A stretch of DNA of 64,000 nt from Fratercula arctica (Eukaryota > Chordata > Aves > Charadriiformes > Alcidae): the NCBI GenBank assembly GCA_947846985.1, contig CANTUZ010000004.1, positions 930,001-994,000 of the forward strand, written 5' to 3'. Under the pieces are notes generated by a model. It had not been told where the DNA came from. It was given only the letters and a program-made list of their open reading frames with translations, and did no database searches. The position numbers and the translations under genes are program-made. Each line of letters opens with the position of its first letter. Positions within the stretch are counted from its first letter, which is position 1. This document shows, piece after piece, positions 61,860 through 64,000 of the stretch.

Positions 61860-64000
61860 ACGTGTGGTTTCCCCTATTTTAGCAAGCGTTACGCACGGTC
61901 GTAAAATCACCTGTCCCCTCCGAGCAGTCTGGCCAAGGCAGCGGTGCCCGGGACTTGCCGGGGCGATGGATGCCCACGGCTGACCCACACCCTGCCTTCT
62001 GCTTGCCCCCGGTTCATCCGTGCAAGGCCTAACGGTGCGATTCTCTGCCGGTGCAAGCGTGGACCCGGAGCCGACCGCTGCCCGGGGGGGCTCTGCCTGC
62101 ACAGGAAGGACCATTGCGCTGCCACGAACGCTGCCCACGCGTAAACCAAGATTTTGGAAAACACCTCAGGGCAGGCAGCCAGAAACCGGCTGCTTTCCCT
62201 AACCTCCCACCTCCTGGCATTTCTGGAATGACCCTCGGCACACACGTGCTGCTGCCAGGGAGCTGGGGGCAGAAACGGTCCATTAAGTTACAGCACAGGC
62301 CACAGGAATGCCAACACCTCACCAGCACCCAGACCCGGCCGCCACGGTCTCTAGGTTCGTGGGTGCTTACCCCACATTGCCCCTCCAGCCCCTGGCCTCC
62401 TCGCAGCCCTGTGGCACGGGCAGTTCCTGGTAGCAATGTATCTTTCAGTTACTTAGACATCAATTGACTAATTATGGCTACTTTTAAAACATTTCCTTTC
62501 AAGCATCTTGTTGAAGCCCACGCGCCCCGTCGTCAGTTAGACGAGGCCTCGTGCAGCGCTCACATCCCATCATCGGATAGCTGCGGGATATCCCACCCCA
62601 AGATCCCTACTGTACACGTCTTCCTGAAATAGAAAGCATGCTTTTATCTGAACAAGCAGCTCAGCAACAGTGGTTATTTCTTTTCCTTTTGAAGCAATAA
62701 AACTTCTTCCTCTGCCTTACCACTTTCCCTCGTCAAAAAAGGCAAGGTGATACCCAATTACTGCAGAACTGATGAGCCTATCTCACAGTAAGGAATCCGA
62801 GTATTGATAATGAGGTGCAGCTCAGCAGCTGATGACTCAAGCATCCATAGTTTCTCCATTTTATAAGCGCTTATTGATACAAGAGAGTTAATTGCGGAAG
62901 ATACTGCAGAATACGATATACTGCACCCTCCGGGTTCAGATTGCAATTATAAGGAACACACACATTCATTCAGGGAGCTGGAATAGATCTGGTACTTACA
63001 CGTCATACTCCTCCTGGTTTTGGGAGCATTGTCTTAGGTCTACAGAAGCGTGGAGAAGCTGAAATGAAAAAAAGGATATATGTTACTGTACAACTGTGTA
63101 TCAGCAACATTTATTAATTATCCAAATGGTATGAGAGTTAGCAAGATACACGTAATAAACATCAGTGCAGAAGTAGCATTTATATTATTATTTGTACCAT
63201 TTATATACTTAGTTCATCCTCCACAACTAAGTGGGACATGTTAAAGCCAGAATCTTTTTCCAAGTCCCCTTTTTCCCCCCTCAAGCATTCGGGTCATGGC
63301 TTCCCCCAATACAATCAGTATACCGCTTTAAGATTAGCAGATGGCAGCTTTTTTTGATGCCACGTGACTGTTTTCGTTGCTTATTTAATTGGGGCTGATC
63401 CCCCTTATTAAGGATTTTATTGTCTGGTCTTTCAGGGATCATAATGAGTAAAGGAAGAAACTGCAATGATTAGTAAAGCATTTCTGTGTGTGGGCATACA
63501 GATGCCTTAAAAAGCAGCATCACTGCAGAACTTCCACTTTATAATTAATTTCACCCTTAAATTCCTGCATGATTTATCCTCTGAAAGAGAGCATTTAATT
63601 ATAGTCTTGTACCGGTATCCAGATACCAAGTTAACTCTGACACAATTGGAGCAATTCATTGGAATTTCCTCTTTCAGATTTGAATGTATGGAAAACAAGT
63701 ATCATACACGCATCTTCGTTTCATCTTTCTGCAATGCTCTTTGTCTCACGGTATGTGATCCCGCATCCCTGCTGGAGGCTTTCACCATCCTCTCCTCCAC
63801 GTGGAGGCCGCCTCTTTCAATAATGCCGATACACACCTTAAGAGCCAATTTTCCAAGAGGCTGTTCACCCCGAGCAGTGCCTCCCTGCACCCATAGGTTG
63901 ACTCTAAGGCAGATTCATCGCATCCCACAGACCTGCGTACGGAGCGACATGCCTGTACAATGCCGAGAGGTGGCACTGATTGGGCAACAGAGCATCCCGG
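61860..64000. other. Upstream of EREG, no complete gene recognised
   Basis: In mammals EPGN lies upstream of EREG. I looked for its EGF exon on the minus strand here and did not find it. Only the exon-like segment at 63000-63058 stands out. Confidence 0.6.
63000..63058 (-). other. Exon-like segment with strong splice sites, gene unknown
   Basis: On the minus strand a long pyrimidine tract with ttttcatttcag precedes 59 nt, followed by a perfect gtaagt donor. In one frame the segment is open (19 codons, ending NQEEYD), but the translation matches nothing I know, including EPGN, and 59 nt would shift frame. It lies about 1.4 kb upstream of EREG on the same strand. It could be an exon of an EPGN read-through or alternative EREG transcript, a lncRNA exon, or chance. 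Confidence 0.25.

Larger units (their letters stand above)
61380..61860. promoter_or_regulatory. CpG island at the EREG promoter
   Basis: Very high GC and CpG density from about 61390 to 61850, covering exon 1, the start of intron 1 and the upstream promoter. Contains GC boxes and a CGG-repeat-like tract near 61570-61610. Confidence 0.8.

Noticed and set aside
61900..64000. Epigen (EPGN) EGF exon upstream of EREG
   Set aside because: No six-cysteine EGF arrangement found on the minus strand here; the exon-like segment at 63000 does not match epigen.
1..64000. CRISPR arrays, operons, tRNA or rRNA genes
   Set aside because: No regularly spaced identical repeats and no tRNA or rRNA signatures seen; the DNA is eukaryotic.

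Overview
The window is vertebrate nuclear DNA, almost certainly from a bird. It has split genes with GT-AG introns, two CpG-island promoters, no operons, and few interspersed repeats, among them two CR1 LINE 3' tails ending in the ATTCTATG-type terminus typical of avian genomes. I recognise two protein-coding genes, both on the minus strand. They encode paralogous EGF-receptor ligands: amphiregulin (AREG, CDS 29781-35898) and epiregulin (EREG, CDS 52734-61552). I assembled both by hand from splice sites. The predicted precursors are 213 aa and 153 aa, each with a signal peptide, one six-cysteine EGF module, a transmembrane helix and a short cytoplasmic tail.

Layout: 1-27500 is intergenic with no gene I can recognise. 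It holds decayed repeats, a CR1 tail, a 54-bp tandem duplication and some small palindromic sites. 27500-36020 is the AREG transcription unit (six exons, the last being 3'UTR only), with its CpG-island promoter at the right end. 36000-52380 is a mostly GC-rich intergenic stretch with a CR1 tail, a pyrimidine-rich microsatellite and a possible LTR-like segment. 52380-61650 is the EREG unit (five exons, 6.5-kb first intron), again with a CpG-island promoter. 61650-64000 is upstream of EREG and carries one exon-like segment with strong splice sites but no assigned gene.

AREG and EREG share the same intron phases (1,1,2,2), with the EGF module split across exons 3 and 4 between cysteines 4 and 5. 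This supports origin by tandem duplication and matches the AREG-EREG cluster known from mammals. The expected neighbours BTC (past AREG) and EPGN (past EREG) were not found and probably lie outside. Both ligands would be made as membrane precursors, shed at the cell surface and bind ErbB receptors. Both 3'UTRs carry AUUUA elements, consistent with short-lived, inducible mRNAs.

The most unusual structure is in AREG intron 2: two, possibly three, decayed tandem copies of the 3' part of exon 2 with its splice donor and flanking intron, in units of about 270-280 bp. One copy keeps an intact donor but has a stop codon, so it could act as a poison exon or be a dead duplicate. Other points are an overlapping upstream ORF in AREG exons 1-2, a sharp CpG-density contrast between the AREG and EREG bodies, and several inverted repeats. 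Nothing here resembles a wholly new gene system.
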